From Candidatus Sphingomonas colombiensis (lineage in GTDB: Bacteria; Pseudomonadota; Alphaproteobacteria; Sphingomonadales; Sphingomonadaceae), in the NCBI GenBank assembly GCA_029202845.1, contig CP119315.1, positions 2,201,001 through 2,265,000 of the forward strand: DNA of 64,000 nucleotides, written 5' to 3'. A program made the position numbers and the translations under genes. Positions 62,003-64,000 of this stretch are shown piece by piece. The notes below the pieces were generated by a model. That model searched no databases and was not told where the DNA came from. It saw only the letters and a program-made list of their open reading frames with translations. Position 1 is the stretch's first letter. Every line of letters begins with the position of its first letter.

Positions 62003-62623
62003 CTAGTAGAACGCGCCGTAGATGACGTCGGCGATCCGACCGCTGCGGACGTTCACCAACAGCAAATCCGGCCCGTAGCGCACCCAGCGATAGCCATGCG
62101 GGGGCGGCCCGAAACCATAAGCGGCGTAGTCGTTGAAATAATAGCTCGCCGAGAGAAACAGGCGCGGCAACAATAAGCCGGTCGTCCAGCGGCGATAGTG
62201 ATACCCACGCGGATAGCGGAATGGCTGCGCGTGGATCGGGCGGAAATTCGGTGGCCGGTGCCCGATATTGTGTGGCGGACGTGTTACCGGAGGTCGGATC
62301 ACGGGCGGGCGCTGGCCGTTGCCCGGGCCGGGATTCGGCGGCCGGGTGATCGGCGGCCGCTGACCATTGCCGGGGCCCGGATTTGGCGGGCGCGTGATGG
62401 GTGGGCGCCCACCATTGCCGGGGCCTGGGTTGGGCGGCCGTACAACGGGCGGTCGCTGCCCCTGACCGGGGTTTGGCGGCCGTTGTCCGGCGCCAGGACC
62501 GCCCGGGCGTCCGGGCTGTCCGGCACCGGGCCTGGCCTGAGGCGCGGGCCGCGCGTTATCTTGCGCGATGGCGATTTCGGGAACCAGCAGCAGGCTGGCA
62601 GATATGAGGGGAAGCCACTTCAT
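62003..62623 (-). CDS. RcnB-like periplasmic protein with Pro/Gly-rich repeats
   Basis: This 206-residue protein has a signal peptide (MKWLPLISASLLLVPEIAIAQ). Residues 25-110 are low-complexity: a unit of about 15 residues built around RPPNPGPGNG and RPPI/VTR is repeated three to four times. The C-terminal part (NDYAAYGFGPPPHGYRWVRYGPDLLLVNVRSGRIADVIYG) matches the RcnB family, linked in E. coli to nickel/cobalt homeostasis but widespread in sphingomonads with unknown roles. It interrupts ruvA-ruvB on the same strand. Confidence 0.82.
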   Translation of the reverse strand: MKWLPLISASLLLVPEIAIAQDNARPAPQARPGAGQPGRPGGPGAGQRPPNPGQGQRPPVVRPPNPGPGNGGRPPITRPPNPGPGNGQRPPITRPPNPGPGNGQRPPVIRPPVTRPPHNIGHRPPNFRPIHAQPFRYPRGYHYRRWTTGLLLPRLFLSASYYFNDYAAYGFGPPPHGYRWVRYGPDLLLVNVRSGRIADVIYGAFY

Positions 62624-62758
62624 CGGCACTCTCCTGTTGAGCGCGCGGATGCTATCTGGGGTCGGGCCTCGCTGCAAGCGAACCAGCCCCGTTCGGCCGC
62701 GATCGCACGAAAATCATTCCGGGGATGCAACCGTTATGGCTTGATCCATGGCCCGGCG

Positions 62759-63361
62759 TCAGCGCGCCGCCTTGCGCAGCGCGAGGCGGACGAGCGCGTC
62801 GAGCGTGGTGCCGGTGCCGAGTTCCTCCTCCGCGGAGGCGACCGCCGCGCTCGCCTCCGCCGGGCGGAAACCCAGGTTGAGCAGGGCCGACACCGCATCC
62901 GCGCCCGCGCCGTTCGCCGCCGGAGCGGCGCCCGCGGCCGCCCCCGAGCCGAGCACGATGCCGCCGGCCTTGTCCTTCAACTCGCGCACGATACGCTCGG
63001 CGAGCTTGGGCCCGACACCATTGGCGCGCGCGACCATCGCCTTGTCCTGCGCCGCGATCGCCCGTGACAGGTCCGCCGGCTCCAGCGCGGAGAGGATCGC
63101 CAGCGCGACCCTTGCGCCAACACCCTGCACCCCGGTCAGCAGCCGGAACCAGTCCCGCTCATCGGCGCGCGCGAAGCCGACGAGGCGGATGAAATCATCG
63201 CCCACCAGCATTTCGGTGAACAATACGCAGGCTTCGCCCACCGGGCCGATCGCGGCAAGCGTGCGTGATGATGCGCCGACGAGATAGCCGACCCCGCCGA
63301 CGTCGATCACGGCATGATCGATGGCGGTTTCTTCCAACCGGCCCTTGAGGTGCGCGATCAT
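62759..63361 (-). CDS. ruvA: Holliday junction DNA-binding protein RuvA
   Basis: RuvA (200 residues) binds four-way junctions and loads RuvB. It starts MIAHLKGRLEE with the OB-fold, has helix-hairpin-helix motifs LLTGVQGVGARVALAILSAL and ANGVGPKLAERIVRELKDKA, and a C-terminal RuvB-contacting domain (SALLNLGFRPAEASAAV). The ATG at 63361 fits homology. ruvC, usually directly upstream, is not in the visible 640 bases. Confidence 0.95.
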   Translation of the reverse strand: MIAHLKGRLEETAIDHAVIDVGGVGYLVGASSRTLAAIGPVGEACVLFTEMLVGDDFIRLVGFARADERDWFRLLTGVQGVGARVALAILSALEPADLSRAIAAQDKAMVARANGVGPKLAERIVRELKDKAGGIVLGSGAAAGAAPAANGAGADAVSALLNLGFRPAEASAAVASAEEELGTGTTLDALVRLALRKAAR

Positions 63362-63428
63362 CGAGCGGTGCCGGGCAGGGAAGGGGGAAGGTGTCGCATG
63401 TCTGGCACATAACCGGAACGCGGAGGCG

Positions 63429-63458
63429 GCGGAAGCGGGTTTGATCCCGCGCTTCCGC
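63429..63458. terminator. Imperfect stem-loop in the ruvA upstream region
   Basis: GCGGAAGC (63429-63436) plus GGG pairs with CCC (63446-63448) and GCTTCCGC (63451-63458), with a two-base bulge. It lies between the divergent ruvA and glycine-zipper genes; role unknown. Confidence 0.35.
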
Positions 63459-63558
63459 AGTCGAATGAAAATCACATCGACCTCGCGCGATCCGTCAGGC
63501 CCGGTTCACATTTTTTGCGATAATAGAGATGCAGACAGGCTTAGATAAGGTTCGTCCC

Positions 63559-64000
63559 ATGGCTGTTAACTGGCGTACGTGGACGTTGCGGATGATCACC
63601 GGCGTAGTTGCGACAGCAAGCCCGATCGCCGCCGCATCTGCCCAAAACTATCCCCCGCCGCCGCCTTCGCCGGATTATCCGCCGCCGTCTGGTGGACAAT
63701 ATGGCCAGCCGGGCGGCCAATATGGTCAGCCCGACGGGCAATATCCGCAGTCACCCAATTATCCCCAGGCACCGGATTATCAGCAGCAGGGCGGATATGA
63801 CGCCGGGCCCCCTCCGGGCTATGACGGTTCGCAGCCGCCGCCGCCGCCTCCGGGTTATCAGGCGGACCCGGCTTATGCCGCACAGCCCGATCAGGATCGC
63901 CAGTATGAGGCCTATGCCGAGGATTGGGCGCAGCGCTATTGCGTGCGGGCAAACAACAATACTGGCGCGGGCGCCGTAATTGGCGGCCTGCTCGGCGCGT
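63559..64000 (+). CDS. Secreted glycine-zipper protein with Gln/Tyr/Pro-rich repeats, 3' end outside window
   Basis: The frame from the ATG at 63559 is open to the window end (about 147 residues). A signal peptide (cleavage after AAASA, about residue 28) is followed by low-complexity sequence: PPPPPSPDYPPP, then GGQYGQPGGQYGQPDGQYPQ and PPPGY repeats. After a Cys-containing RYCVRANNNTGAGAVIGG the start of a glycine-zipper 2TM domain appears (AVIGGLLGA). Such proteins are outer-membrane or periplasmic and of unknown function, common in Sphingomonas. Confidence 0.8.
   Translation, partial: MAVNWRTWTLRMITGVVATASPIAAASAQNYPPPPPSPDYPPPSGGQYGQPGGQYGQPDGQYPQSPNYPQAPDYQQQGGYDAGPPPGYDGSQPPPPPPGYQADPAYAAQPDQDRQYEAYAEDWAQRYCVRANNNTGAGAVIGGLLGA

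Overview
The window is a high-GC chromosomal segment from an alphaproteobacterium, most probably a Sphingomonas-like member of the Sphingomonadales. The markers are a CtrA regulator with a canonical CtrA box and clustered GANTC (CcrM) sites, the division-site ATPase MipZ, C4-pathway 5-aminolevulinate synthase, a two-subunit glycine decarboxylase (gcvPA/gcvPB), a PEP-CTERM sorting signal, a PhoK-like Thr-type alkaline phosphatase and a CYP153-type P450. No rRNA, tRNA, CRISPR array, transposase or prophage gene is visible. It is mostly core genome with short operons, many joined by ATGA, GTGA or TGATG overlaps.

Layout. 1-2.6 kb (minus): rimP-nusA-tautomerase-rnpM, the start of the transcription/translation operon that normally continues to infB. 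2.8-11.4 kb (plus): a PQQ-type sugar dehydrogenase, then a tandem glycine riboswitch controlling gcvT-gcvH-methyltransferase-gcvPA-gcvPB, then a nitronate monooxygenase/enoyl-CoA hydratase pair. 11.4-25 kb: a palindromic intergenic element, nadE with codon use unlike its neighbours, a soluble hybrid sensor kinase, the PhoK-like phosphatase, DsbD, leucyltransferase Bpt, threonine ammonia-lyase, a beta-hydroxyacid dehydrogenase and an exported amidohydrolase. 25-32 kb: a PEP-CTERM protein, the two putrescine-forming enzymes AguB and AguA on either side of an AI-2E transporter and ctrA, and an M28 peptidase. 32-42 kb: dapB-nth, a fatty-acid-type operon (two acyl-CoA dehydrogenases and an SDR) with a divergent SDR, a DEDDh exonuclease, phosphomannomutase, mipZ with a coupled J-domain protein, panC and a small Sel1 protein. 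42-50 kb: topA, a small membrane protein, dprA-plsY, murI, a polytopic membrane protein and hemA. 51-57 kb: queG, a two-gene ABC exporter, CYP153 and a DUF3667 protein. 57-64 kb: ftsH, tilS, an alpha/beta hydrolase, ruvB, an RcnB-like protein, ruvA and the start of a glycine-zipper protein.

Working together: the riboswitch links glycine concentration to the whole glycine-cleavage system. AguA and AguB make putrescine from agmatine. MipZ, CtrA and the GANTC sites belong to the cell-cycle programme. The two acyl-CoA dehydrogenases, the SDRs, the enoyl-CoA hydratase and CYP153 suggest oxidation of aliphatic or alicyclic substrates.

The most anomalous stretch is 58.6-59.7 kb. There ftsH carries one apparent frameshift and tilS five. 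All six have the same sign (one extra G or C), and removing them restores complete proteins. Sequence error is the leading explanation, but the stretch must be checked. No clearly new defence or mobile system was found; the best leads are listed in the findings.
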